DNA of 64,000 nt from Diprion similis (GCF_021155765.1 NC_060114.1:2046001-2110000); one strand, 5' to 3'; counted from the stretch's first letter, positions 33,840-46,558 are shown. A program made the numbers and translations. Notes: generated from the sequence alone by a model not told the origin.

Positions 33840-35220
33840 TCTATTTCAAATATTCGTCACTCCGAGTCTTGTTAATTCTGATCATGATCTTTCATGGTAA
33901 TTGTACGTCGATAAGCTAGAGTGCGGGAAGGCTGGACCGTAAAAATTTGACGAGGCTAAATATAAGCAGACAATATAAGAGTACACGGATCTGTTTGTCG
34001 TTTAAGACATTACAAATAATCGAATAGACGGTACGAGTAATTGCACCACAACATAATAATTATTGCGTCTGGTGAAAAGTTTATCCGTAAATTCAATCTG
34101 AATCAAAGTACGAAATTTCTGACACAGACTGAAGTGCAAAATTATTTGAATTCGAACAGTTTTTGGGGGCTCTTTCCTTCGCATTTCTTTTAAAACTGAA
34201 GTCACCATTTACTCGCACGAATCGAAGTTGTAAGTGGGCGATCGGTTGTTGATCCTTTACGCCACTTGAGGATCATGACTTGCACTGGTTCCACGGAATC
34301 TTGTGCAAGGACTACGACACCGCACGGTTGATTGTGCATAGATTGTTTTGGCCTAAGGAAAACAAAAAGATTTCTCTTCTTTGACGCATCGGAAATCAGG
34401 AAAATTTTGAGATTGTGTTTCAATAGCGAGATGATACATGTATACCTCTATATATTGCAACACTTCCCCGTCACGACTATGCAAGACGAGTGATGCCTTT
34501 CTTATCGAATACATAGAAAATGCTGTAACGAATCGGTTGAATACATTCCAAAAACATTGCGTTACGTAGAAGCATCATTCGCCATCCAGAAAATAAATCC
34601 GATTTGTTTGTAAAATTATAAGAAAATACAGAACCAAGAGAAGCAACAAACATGTGAACGAATAAATTGAAACCGACATAGGAAATAACGGACAGATCTG
34701 GTTTCGATGACCATTCTTATGGACGAACAAAGTGGGCATAATTCTAGTTCAGGTGAGAGTGGAAATGTATGCAGGTAATTTCAAGAAACTATGGGAACGG
34801 TGAAAACAATTGCATTTTTCTTTTACGTCGCGTACGGATGAAAAATCATGAATCGTCGATGAAAGAGTCGATAAGGTAATCCTACAGTGAAAATTCTCCG
34901 AAACTCGGTAACATCACTTTGTACCCCTAAATAACGCGGCACGTCTCCCTTTTTTTCGTCAGCCGTCGGATTCTCCACTTTTTGCGATACACCTGCGTCA
35001 TATTCGGATTTGGGGTGAGCCAAGAGGCAACCAGTCAGCATCAGAATCATCGTCTCAATCTCTCCGGTCCGTTCTAAATTTCCAAATTGATATTTCTCCG
35101 ATGATACGGTGAGGCAGTAATAATTGCGAATATCTACTTCTCAGATTTCATACACTTTTGTGGTTACACAATCAGCCCATTGTCAGGTTGTGCCGCGTGC
35201 TTCTCCTCGGGAATGAAGGT
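33840..35220. other. Insertion in RTK-1 5' flank relative to copy A, origin unknown
   Basis: The duplicate near 19,480-19,510 is continuous where this copy has ~1.4 kb extra. A 73-codon minus frame (34,202-34,423; 'HNQPCGVVVLAQDSVEPVQV') looks more protein-like than average, but I do not recognise it. Ends and target duplication were not resolved. Confidence 0.4.
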
Positions 35221-36249
35221 CGTTACCGAAACCACGAACGTCGTTGTGTTTTGCCGGACGTGACACTTTTCCTGATTTCATTCCCGCCCGTGGCTAACAA
35301 TATGCAACCGCAGGATTGTTTGTACAGAAGTATCGCATTAAGAATGAAATGATACGAAAATTGTGGTAGAGGTATTTTTGTATCGGACAAACTCCGAAAC
35401 ATCAATTTTCAAAAATCATAACCTTACAGATAAGTGATGAACCGAATACCGTCCAGTAAAGTTCACATATTCGTCGTAACTTATGAATTTATTCTACTGC
35501 AATTATTGGATGTTACACCAGATTGAAATTCATTTTATTTTTAAACTTCAGTAATTCTATTTCTCAAATCTGAGGTCTTAGTTTACAGTCCAGTCCAACA
35601 AACGTCCCATGGCATTCACCTCTGTTATACTTAGCCGTATTGATATTTGTAAATGCCACAAATAAAATAATAATACATAATAATAACCATACATATGCAT
35701 CATTGAATTTACCACAATATGGTTTTTCGGAGTGGCCTACAGTTGGCGGTTGTACTGCGGCGTGTCAACAAGCACGGCGAACATCGATATTTTCATTAAG
35801 TTTGAAAAGTGAGAGAAAAAAAGAAAGAGAACGGGCGAAGGAAAGCGAAGCCACAGCTTAAACTCTGCCTTGATGGGCATGACGAATTGATAAGCAGCCT
35901 TTATGAATACGTTGTGAAATAGTCACTCGAATCAATACCCCACTTTGATATGTTCACGAAAACGGTTCTCTTTAGCGAGGCTAGATATCACACATTATTG
36001 GCGACTGCTGAAAGACTCGCAAGTCTTCTATTTTTTACTCATAAAAATTTTATTATCCATGATAATGAATTATTAATATATTTTATTCACCTCGTATTCA
36101 AACACGTGATAAAGTCATTGCATTTTGTGCATTTTTCTGATAGTCCCCAGATGCTTTCCGATACCTATATTGCATACTCACGAGTTCCGTAAGTTCGCGC
36201 GCTACGCAAAGTTTTTCTTTTCTCGCAAAGTTGGGATTCCTTTGGTACT

Positions 36250-37680
36250 TCAAATTAGCCGAAGATCCGTATTATAGGTACAGATTCAACGTCTTGTCAG
36301 AGATCTTATCACTTAAGCCTGAAAACTGATTTCAACAATTTCCGACCTCTTTTCTATCTTACAGCTATTCTTTTTCGTAAGATTCCCTAATAATAACGTT
36401 GTATTTCCACGTTCTAAGACTCGCTGAAAAAGAATATCAATAACGAGTAATCAATAAACTTGTTTACTTTTGAGAAATTCGTCAGAGATTAGCTAGGAGC
36501 CAAAATGAATTATGATAATTCACCGCAGAATGAGGAAAAATGAAGAATAATAAAAAAATAATAATCGTTGTAAAGAACGGAGGAAAAAACTGATAAGCTT
36601 CTTTCCTTCGAATTTTTCATTTCATTCCGATTTTTCGCGCACCTTTCACGTACTTGGAACCTTACTTCTGATAAATCGTAACGTGGCCTGTGAACTTCGC
36701 TTAATGAAGCGCGATCGTGTCAATCTTTCCAACTCGATATTTCTACAAACTTTTGGCAGCGATTCTGCTGCAGCAGCCACGGGAATCACGGATACGATCA
36801 TCCGTCGAGATGCTTCGGACGTCGTGATCATCCTGCAAGCCGATTTAGGATGGATACTTTTCCATTAGTTCATCCGAGTCGTGTAGCTCTCGGTTCGCCG
36901 TGTGATCTCAGCCATTCTAGAGCTAGTCTTACCCACGTTATCCACTTGTGTTGTGTTAACAGATGTATTACCTGAAACTGTATCGCGTGTTCATTCCCTA
37001 ATTACAGACATCACAAATATCGATCAATATCGTGTAATGACTCAAGTCCGGAAGCTGGAAAGCTCGGTAGCTTCCAAACGTGATTTCCATTACGAATAAT
37101 TTTCACTTTTGTTTGCTCGTATTACTTTACATTCGAACTTGTCTGTTCCATTCTCTCAAAATACTCATTTTTATTTTCTAAATCGAATGGCGTCGACGGG
37201 TGTTCATTTCTCTCCGAAAGATAACCCCTCGCCTATCTACGGTGCCAAGCTGATACCGAATCGCGGTCGGTGAAGAGGTTCCGAGAAACTTGATTGCAGG
37301 TTATGAAATGGAAGACGGTAAGGAATGAATTTGTGCGAGGACCATCAAGAGAACCATTCATTCGAAACGATGGGTAAAGGAAAGACGGATGATGTTGATT
37401 GATTAGTTGGAAGAGAATGATGTTTGAAATAACGTCTGGTCTACGTTTACGTACGTTATGGGTTTGTAAGTGGGACAAAACAATTTTTATTACATTTGCA
37501 TAATCACGTCCGGCCGACAAGTTCATCGGTATATGATTATATTATTTGTAAGAACTATTTGAAGTATATTCAATAGAACTGGGGTAATTCTTCACTTAGT
37601 GAAGGAAAATGCGACATTCTGAACGAGTTCATTCCCTTTCGTTTCTTTCCAACCATTTCCGTAGAATCATTGTAAGGGAT
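36250..37680. other. Intergenic spacer between RTK-1 5' flank and RTK-2 3' end
   Basis: Extra to the copy A arrangement, where 21,500 follows directly. Only short frames; no motif or repeat recognised. Confidence 0.45.
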
Positions 37681-37732
37681 GATTATTTCCGTTTCTTCTT
37701 CTACAGCGTGCTTGCAATGCCCTGATCCTGAC

Positions 37733-38258
37733 TCATTTCACGAGATTTTCGTTCATTAGCCTCCGGTGAAAAAACTGCTCGAACCGCATCCGGAATGGCG
37801 TTCTCTCCGTCGTTTCATCTGCAATTATTTTGGAATAAATATTTGCGAGAAAAGACTTAGCGAGCCAATAAAATTGTAGAGAGTAAGATAAATTGGATTG
37901 GCATCGTAAGACGATGGTTAGAATAGATTCGCACGGTCTCAAACAACGCTCTTTGGTATATTGTTTGACAAATCGTACCCATCTGAGAATCAGTCCACTG
38001 TCTTACTACACTCGAGGCTATGTGATGTGAGTGCGATACAAATCGAAGAAGTACTTGATTGATTTGCGAGATACGCAAGACAAAGTTACCGCTTCAACTT
38101 GACTTTATCAAACAATATTATCGCTCACTTTGACTGGCGTTCGTCGGTTCGGTTGGATCCGGAGGCATCGGATTCTGATTCTCGGGGTCCCGTTTATTCC
38201 GGAATTCCGTGATGCGAGCATACGCCCTTTCGCGTCGAGTATACAATTGGATATAATG
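37733..38258 (-). CDS. RTK-2 C-terminal tail exons
   Basis: 38,129-38,258 and 37,733-37,818 mirror RTK-1. The last exon reads 'DETTERTPFRMRFEQFFHRR' and runs 8 codons beyond the RTK-1 stop to TGA at 37,733-37,735. The first exon ends CAAA|GTGAGC where RTK-1 has CAAG|GTGAGC. Confidence 0.7.
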
Positions 38259-38388
38259 CTGGAACATTCACTTGTGTGAGAATCGGACAGGTTTCCCGAG
38301 TCCGGTGATCATTCCGTTTTCCCATAATTTTCGAGTAATAGGAAATAGAGTGTCACACGTGACCCAGTGGATCGTCAAGGGCTGATAT

Positions 38389-39747
38389 TGTTATGGGCTG
38401 GGTTGGCTGATGACCAAACCACTCCCAAAAATATAACGCTTGGCTCGGACTAGTTCTCCCGGATGGTGAATTATTTGAATTTTCATGTCGTTTTCCCTCG
38501 TGGTTGAACCGACTTTGATAATAAAATGGTCACTTACCTTTTGCTGGTGACCGTTGATTCGGGCTATGTGGGCGGCTCTGCGTGTTCGGCCGGTGGTGAG
38601 ATTGGTTAAAGTTACTGATCGCTTAACTTATATTAGGTGTTAAAGGTAATTAATTGTTCAACTCGCGATGTAAGTTTAACACACGAGTATTTGTTTATTC
38701 AAATTAAGTTTAAAGAAAATTCTTACAATGATTTTAATTATAAAAGATGAAAGGTTTAAATGTAAAGTCACGGAATTCCCTTTTAGCACTTTAGTTTGTT
38801 AAATTAAATAAAATAAAAGACCTTTTGAATTTCTCACAGATTCGCTGGTCTGATTGATCTGCCTAAAACTGAGAGAACGATTTCTGGTCGAAGACTGTCA
38901 ATAACTGAGAAGATATATTAGAAAATGAAGCCTGAGAATGAGACTTGAGAAAATGAGAATTGCGAATAAACAATGAGCAATGAATGTCTTGAAAAAACTG
39001 AGAGCTGCTTCTTCTTGATGAAGACTGGCTGACGAGAATGTAACGATTGCTTGACGAAACGGTAACGACTGCTTGACGACTACGTCACGACTGCTTGACG
39101 ACTGTCCCACGACTGTTTGACGTCTGTGTAACAACTGACTGTTCAGAAAACTGAGAATTGAGAATTGAAAGAAACTACTTCCTGATTGGTTCCCAGCATC
39201 TTTGAGAGAGCTGCCCAATAAGGAAGTCTTGATAAGATTTTGAGTTTCCCATTCGCCATTAACTACCCCCGCCCTTTGGGTACGGTGTAGCATGCAAAAC
39301 TATCTTAACTAATCCCGCCTCTTCCATGAGTGCGGGTGGGAATTGCCGTGCTTGTTTTGGTACATGATAAAAATATTCTACTGTATGTTCGGGATGACCC
39401 TGTCCAAACAGACACTTCAAAGATGGCTGTTGGATTTTAATCCGTTGCACGTGCGTGCCAGATTCTGCATACCTGGAAATATCGAGAAGCGATTTCCGGT
39501 CATCTGGTTACTCTTAGAGAGTTTGTATATTCTAGTCTGTTTAGGTAAGGATTATCCCGTAACATTATTTAATGAGTAAGATTATTGTAAGCTGAGGGTG
39601 GTTATTTCCCAGAGCCGTAAAAAGTGATAAAGAAAGCCGTATGCATACTATGTATACGGAGACTCAAAAATATAAGATATAAATGAATTTAATCGAATAC
39701 TGAAATAAAACTAATGAGTAGGGGCAGAGGGCATCGAGGATGTGACA
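38389..39747. mobile_element. Solo-LTR-like element, 1,359 bp, ATAT duplication
   Basis: It starts TGTTATGGGCTGGG and ends GGATGTGACA, and is flanked by ATAT (38,385-38,388 and 39,748-39,751). RTK-1 has the uninterrupted site, GGCTGATATACTTG, near 22,198-22,210. TG...CA ends and a 4-bp duplication suit a solo LTR. It lacks coding capacity and no internal second LTR was noted. It lies in the intron before the last kinase exon. Confidence 0.75.
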
Positions 39748-39857
39748 ATATACTTGTGCAACGGGACTTCAGAGACTATTTGCAGGTTGACAGAATCACG
39801 TGATGCGATGTGTAGTTGGAGAATATTAAACGTGCTGACCACAAGTTTTCAACTCAC

Positions 39858-41514
39858 CATTTTTACGTTCTCCTCCATCAAATTACCGATGCTGTGTTCA
39901 AGTTCCACAAACGTGGGTCGTTTCGACGGATTCGCTTCCCAGCATTGCAGTATCGTCCGATAGCTGTGACGAGCGTCGGGTTAAATGGTTGAAAAAGTGA
40001 AATCAGCAATGATTGGTCGAACAGGAGCAGAGATACTCACATAGTCTCGGGTGAGTACTTGGGTCGCTCCATTCGATAACCACCGACAAGTGTTTCGCAC
40101 GTGTCTTGGGGATTAATTTCGGGGTAAGGAGTTTTGGCGAGCGAAAACAATTCCCATAATAAGACTCCGAAAGACCAGACGTCAGATTTTACCGAAAATA
40201 TCCCGTCCCTGAGGGATTCGATGGCCATCCACTTGACGGGAAGAGGGTCGTTTCCCTCAACCTTGTACTGGTCGTCCTCCTGGAGAGACTTGGACAGGCC
40301 AAAGTCACATATTTTCACGACGTTATCCTTCAAAAGCAAAACGTTTCTCGTTGCCAAGTCACCGTGCAGCACCTGAAGACGGTCAACGATTCAAATTGTT
40401 TTCGGTGAAACTGAAAGGCAATAATCATGACGTGCAATAGTCCCAGTCGTAAATTCCTGACGTCAACCTTTTTGGCAGCAAGATATTGCATTCCGCGTGA
40501 AATCTGCCAAGCCCATGACACCAAGTCTCGCGTGCGAACCGGATCCAATTCCGCATTCGTAAAATCACCCGGGTACTTGGTTGGTGGTTTAAGTTTCAGT
40601 AATTGAGAGTTGTTTACGGTGGCTGAATCTCCTGCCCCTTCACTCGTACCCGGTTGATCGGCGCTATTACCCAAATCTTCCACTACTAAAATGACGTCTA
40701 CCCGACGTGGTGCCGAATTTGTACTACTCGAAGTTGAGACACTAGATGAGAGGAATTGTTTGTAGTTAGGACACAATCGATTTGAGCTATAGCTGCAACG
40801 CATGTATGCGTAAAAGTCATTGTTGAGAGTTCGCCTCGAGGAGCTGGTGTAACTCATTTTTGTAACGAATTGCCCGTGTCGAGAGAATATAGGGTCAGGA
40901 CGTTCCAGAATACTACTGCGATGATGACTCACGTCGTCGATGTTTTGATAAACTCTGACCAATGGCTATTCAGTTCCACAATTCCAAGGTGATTCTAGGG
41001 TTCATTTGAGACTCAGCTACTCACGTGACAAAATAGCTCACCTACGGCTTCTGACGTCGATCGGATCATCATCAGAATTAGGATCTGGGATTTTCGCAGA
41101 GACAGTACCCAATTCATCGACGAACTTTGACCTGCAGCGCCACAAGTAGTCGTGCAAGTTTCCGAAGCGGCAAAATTCCACGATGACCAAGAGTTGGCCT
41201 GTCGGTGACGATGGTATTAACGGAGTTCACAAATGATCGCTGACGCGTCTGGGTCCGTATGAGGAATTGAGATACCTCGAAACATCCACCATAATCAAGA
41301 TTCTTAGTGCAGGCACCGAGTAGGCTGACGATGTTCGCATGGTGACCGAGATAGACGAGAATTTTGAGTTCGCGAAGAAGAGCTTTCATGCAGTGCAAGC
41401 TGGCTGTCGGTCGGACCGTCTTGACCGCAACCACCGAGATCGCCTCGGGTCGACGGATCGTTTTCGCTATGGCCTTCCAGACTATTCCAAACAAGCCTCT
41501 TCCCAGTTCTTCGT
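39858..41514 (-). CDS. RTK-2 tyrosine kinase domain (five exons)
   Basis: Same five exons and lengths as RTK-1, all open. Motifs: 'ELGRGLFGIVWKA' (Ser to Leu in the glycine loop), 'VVAVKTVRP', 'LHGDLATRNVLL' (Ala to Thr in the catalytic loop), 'ICDFGLSKS', 'PVKWMAIESL', 'WSFGVLLWELFSLAKTPYP'. In the 111-codon exon carrying the catalytic loop only about four residues differ from RTK-1, far fewer than in the ectodomain exons. The catalytic-loop change might affect activity; that is inference. Confidence 0.85.
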
Positions 41515-41817
41515 CTACAGGGTGCAAAGTATAAATTTCAATCTATGTAATGAAATCTCAGGCCTGAAATGTGATCCGCGTTTCAGAAAAGTGAGATAGA
41601 GTTGGAAACTCATCTTACAATACTCAAAACGGAGTAAAAGACGTAAAAAAATATTTTCCCAATAAGTCTTGAATATAAAGGGTTTTTCCAATGAATCAAT
41701 AAGACTAAAATATTTTTGACAAACGTGTTTTTTGAAACGTATGTAACGACCTGGCGGTCGTCCATTCCCAAGTGGTGAGGAATAACGAGGGTTCGGGTTC
41801 GCGTTTACACCTTAGGA

Positions 41818-43016
41818 CAGGGGTCGACAACCTTTTGAGTTGGAAGAGTCAAAAATCACAATTTACAAAATTTCAAAGTTTTTAAATACATACGAGAAGC
41901 TGGGCATCATGAAATATAATTAAAAAAAAAAAAAAATTTTACAACAATATTTCCCAATTAAAAATACTTACCCAAATAAAATAAATAATTCTCTAATAAT
42001 TTGATTATTGAAATAAATAATTTAGACACGAAACACTGTTTGTGTCACTCTCTCACGTACTAATTGACTATAAGTACATAGTTTCGTCGCATCCGTGGTC
42101 GCCTCCCGTGTGCGGTGATCGCCGACTGGCACGAACGGACTTGTCAGAACGTGCTTATCACGGCGCAGTCTGCACAGTTTAGTTTTTTTTTTTTTTTAAT
42201 TTTGGCATACATTAGATACTTAGTTTACGAGTAGAGGTGTTATGCCCAGCTATTCCGAAATCAACGAAAATTGCCAAACATATAAACAATCTAAAACTGC
42301 AAATGCCTACCTACTTCCATCCTCAGAGTTCGAAAACAGGTTTGATAAATAAAAATTTATAGGTACTTACACTTATAATTATTATTTGAACGCTAATTTT
42401 TAAATAATAAAAGCTATAAAATGAATAAATAATAAAATCGGTAATTTATTAAATATATATTTTAATAAAAACACTTTTACGGCAATATCAAACAGTAGTA
42501 CTTTGTTTCTTTTTTGACAATTCTTATTGACTTCAAAGAAGTAGTTAGGTATCTTATTTGGAAAAAAATATGCATATTATGTATTTTCGAAATATAATAC
42601 TTATTATGTTACCTATCTTTACTTCAGTTTTTTTATTATTATTATATATGTACATACATACCTTTGAGAAGATGATTCGCTTCCAACTCTTCTACTTGAA
42701 ACAACAAACTATACATCACAGCCAAAGCACTGGTGAAGACGCCAAACGGTCTTGCGTTGAAAGCGAATTAATTGTAAAACCTACAGAGAAATATTCGACG
42801 ACGTCGTCATTCGAGAGCTTCCGACGGACTGACGACAGTGACGACGTGTCTCACTGGGGAGGGGTGCGGTGAAAGACGAGTACAAATGGCCCATAGATAG
42901 AAATGGTGCCTAATACTTGTTAATCGATTTAGAACGATTTTTAAATGTTTTTTTTTTTTTATAAAATAAATAATACTTGCGTATCGAACTAAAGAGCCGC
43001 AGGTTGCCGACCCCTG
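41818..43016. mobile_element. Non-autonomous hAT-like transposon, 1,199 bp
   Basis: Terminal inverted repeats CAGGGGTCGACAACCT / CAGGGGTCGGCAACCT, the classic hAT end, with an 8-bp target duplication CCTTAGGA at 41,810-41,817 and 43,017-43,024. RTK-1 carries the empty site once at 24,267-24,274. Internal sequence is AT-rich with no transposase. It lies in the intron between the juxtamembrane and first kinase exons of RTK-2. Confidence 0.93.
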
Positions 43017-43797
43017 CCTTAGGACAACCGGAGGTTAGGATGAAGGTTGAATAATTTGGTTCATTCCGAATACAATTCAGAAATTTTGAGCCGTGTTTGC
43101 AATAATATAGAGAACTGTCTGCTAATTATTGAGGATGGTGACGGAGATTATTTTTACTCGATTTTTCACATATATTTTCGATTATTATTGGTACATCCGT
43201 AGTAAATATGCATTCGTTGTCAAAAAAATTATTATTTCTCGGGTATAATCTTCAACTACTGAAATAATATTAGTTCGTGTGTGCACCGAAGTTTCCGAAA
43301 AAAAATCGGTTTTTAATTTCTCTTACGCAATGTTTCATCAAATCGTAAGAATCCCGGAGTATGGAGGAGTATAAAAAATATTCATTGTTGAAATTCGGTG
43401 ACTGCATGTTTTAAAACTACATTGATTGAAAATTCACCCGAGTTGCATTTATTTTTAGAAGATTGGATTTTCATTTGAAAATCGTAAGGAAAATATTTTT
43501 TCATGGCTTTTGCTCCCAATTATTCGGCTGCGAAGCACCATTTGGTAATTTTTACTATCAGAAATAGAAAAAAAAGAAGAAAACGAAACAAGTTATTTTT
43601 TTTTCAAATAACTCGAAAACCGTATGATATTGAGAGCTCGAATTTAGGGTAAAGTGTTTCCATGTGATACCAAAATAATCCCCAAAGTGTTGATAGTGAA
43701 CTACGCAGGGGTAGATTCGGCATGTTTATCCGACTACGCACTTCATCGTTACAGATTAAAATTTCTTCATTATAGAGATAATAATATCCATAAATAC

Positions 43798-44529
43798 CAA
43801 GTCTCAAAAGCTTTTGTGGAAATTCCCATTCTTTCTCGTAGGGCAATGAATCTGCCTGAGCATTCATGGAAAGTTCCGGATTGAAAGGAGTCGGATTCTT
43901 GGTGTAGAAATATGCAAGTCGTTCTCTTAAAATCCTTCGCTTCAGAGCCTAAAACACAAGAGTATCAACTGATTATCGTTCGTTCGTTTCGCAGACAGAT
44001 CCTGGTCATTTTCTTCAATACCGTCTTGTAAAAACGCCAGGCTTCCAGAATGGCGAGGAGGAAGGAAATTCCCGTAAGAGGTAGCCAGATTCCAACTTGG
44101 GTCCCGGATTCCACTTCTAGAGAATGAATTCGTCAAAGTTTGGCGTATTTATTGTACAGTAAGAGTTTAATACAGATAGCAGAAAGTCATCGCTCGTCTT
44201 ATATTTTTCCCATCATTTCAAACACGTACCTATGCTTTCTGTGAAGACTTTTCTTCGAACGTCACCCGAATAACAATCCGTACTCAAGTCGCTGAAGTAG
44301 ACTTTTACTTCGAAGTTATGGCTGGTTGAAGGATGGAGATATCGGACGTTGTAATAAGTTTCCGTAGTGTTTTTTGATTCAACCATTTCTTTTCCGTTGT
44401 ACGTATAATTGATTGATATACGGTACAGCTGAATGTGAGCACCTAGCTCTTCTGGTGGCTTTGTCCATTCGATAGCTATGATATTTGTCGTCTTCGATAT
44501 CACAGTAATGATTGGAAAATATGTAAGGT
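43798..44529 (-). CDS. RTK-2 FN3-4, transmembrane and juxtamembrane exons
   Basis: 44,230-44,529 is an open FN3 exon ('IITVISKTTNIIAIEWTKPP', 'YYNVRYLHPSTSHNFEV') without the stop seen in RTK-1. 44,022-44,116 holds the membrane helix. 43,798-43,948 ends in 'LPYEKEWEFPQKLLRL'. Lengths (300, 95, 151) equal those of RTK-1. Confidence 0.8.
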
Positions 44530-44726
44530 CTGTGGAAGAAAAAAATATTCATCAACGATGCACACATCACAACATGCTCCCTACAGATTCCATGGTGTCA
44601 AACTGGACGTAATGACGGACATTCTTCCATGTCGCGGAGTTTCCTTGTACTATCTTGGAATCTCCGAATCAGTCAGGATGAACTTTATTCCGATATGCAC
44701 CACTCACGCGTGGTCCGAGCACTTGC

Positions 44727-46399
44727 CTCTTTCCGCGCGCGTGATCAACCCAGAGTAAGTGCTTGCGAGTCTTCTTCCCGCGCTGATCACCACAAGTTCG
44801 AACCAATAGAAAGTGCCGCATCTCAACTGTCTCCTGAAGATGCGGTTATACCGGGTGTCTCATTTTTAAGTACCACCTGATTTATCTCGAAAAAGACTGC
44901 TCTGATCGAAAATTGACTCGAGTGAAACTTTTAGGGTTCGAAGGAGGACGTTCGAAAAAAAAATTATTTTCAGTCTTAAATTCAAAATGGCGGTGCTACG
45001 ATGGCAGACATGTTTTTTTTAAACGGGAACATGACTTTTTTCTTCTACCAAAAAATTCATCACATCAAAACTAACAACTTTTGCATGACCGTTTTCCGGA
45101 TTAAGTCCGTAATTTTTGAGTTACAACGCAATTTTTGACTATTTCAGCGCTATCCAGGATGTACCACGAGGAGGTATTAAAGTCTTAACATCCCATGTGT
45201 AACATCCCACATTGAGAGACTTTCGGTGTAGCTGCTACTCCTCAAGTTTACGTGGCGCCTTGAATCGTGGTAGTAGGCGCTGCACTTGCAATCGGAGTAG
45301 CAGCTACTAAAGGATTGCGCGTCAGCTTGGCGCAGCCCGTGTACCGAAACTGAGCTAACCCTACTCATATTGCACGCGCTGTCGTTCCGATTTTACAGAC
45401 AGCTGGTATACCGACGGGGTAGCGCTGCTGGAATACCGTTTTGGCGCACGGGCTACGCTGATCGGAGTAACTGCTACGCTGATCCGGAGTAGCAAGTAGC
45501 TTGCAAGTGCAGCGCCTACTACCACGATTCAGGGCGCCACGTAAACTTGAGGAGTAGCAGCTACACCGAAAGTCTCTCAGTGTGGGATGTTATACATAGG
45601 ATGTTAAGACTTTACCTCCTCGTGGTGCATCCTGGATAGAGCTGAAGTAGTTAAAAATTGCGTTGTAACTCAAAAATTACGGACTTAATCCGAAAAACAG
45701 TTATGCAAAAGTTTTGATGTCATGAATTTTTTAGTAGAAGAAAAAAGTCATGTTCCCGTTTAAAAAAAACATGTCTGCCATCGTAGCGCCACCATTTTGA
45801 ATTTGAGACTGAAACAATTTTCTTTTCAAACGTCCCCCTTCGAACCCTAGAAGTTTCACTCGAGTCAATTTTCGATCATAGCAGTCTTTTTCGAGATAAA
45901 TCAGGTGGTACTTTAAAATGGGACACCCGGTATATCGTGCCCTCTTCAACTTGCACCAAGAATAAGTCTTCCCGTTTAAGAGAACCGGTCTCTGAGAATC
46001 GTATCAGATGCGTGTCTCCTTGGGATATTCCGTCGAACCAGCGTAAATGAACGAGCTTTGACCCGATCACAATGGCGCTCAATTGCAATGGCGATTCCTC
46101 AAAGATTTGGAGCTGAGCCCGAGCTGCGATCATCGGCAGTCTGTCACTCATTGCCTGGCATACATAATTAGAACTGTCGCTGTACGAGGTCTTCGCAAAA
46201 TGCAGCATCATCCTGACGTGAGTCTTGTTGACATTTGATATGAGGGGAACACTGTCTGAACAAAATCGTGGTCGCTGAGCGACTTCTCGCCACTTGAAGT
46301 TCGATCGTCGATGTCCGAAGACATCGCACAACAGTGCTGTCGAATCGCACGGTTTCGCATACACGATCTCAGCTCCTACAATTATGTTTTCTGTTGGCG
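44727..46399 (-). pseudogene. RTK-2 Ig3 + FN3-3 exon, split by a palindromic element
   Basis: The Ig part ('STALLCDVFGHRRSNFKWRE', 'SNYVCQAMSDRL') and the first FN3 strands read on 45,931-46,399. After 'LVQVEEGT' the frame runs into the inserted element. The rest ('FYWFELVVISAGRRLAST') lies at 44,727-44,850. Removing 1,080 bp plus one TA leaves 591 nt, exactly the RTK-1 exon length. The 3' donor is GCAAGT (GC-AG type). Confidence 0.85.
44851..45930. mobile_element. Palindromic foldback transposon, 1,080 bp, in an RTK-2 exon
   Basis: Starts CCGGGTGTCTCATTTTTAAG and ends with its reverse complement CTTTAAAATGGGACACCCGG. The inverted arms run about 450 bp each (44,851-45,320 and 45,460-45,930) with ~140 bp of loop. 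It is flanked by TA/TATA, and the empty site CGCTTATAATCC is at 27,649-27,660 in RTK-1. No coding capacity. A TA duplication is compatible with Tc1/mariner-type mobilisation, but the family is not identified. Confidence 0.9.
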
Positions 46400-46558
46400 C
46401 TAAAAAAACAAAACACCTCAAAGACACAGCGTTTCGAACTGTAATTCGGTACGTTGAGTAGTCTACATTATTTACATAAATCTGCAACTTGTTTTGACTC
46501 AGAGAGAACGATTTACTCCGTCATTTTTTCTATTCAACTATCTCACAGTGGTTCTTAC

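Noticed and set aside
42558..42872. 104-codon frame inside the hAT-like element as a transposase remnant
   Set aside because: No hAT dimerisation or catalytic motif; hydrophobic and low complexity at the start.
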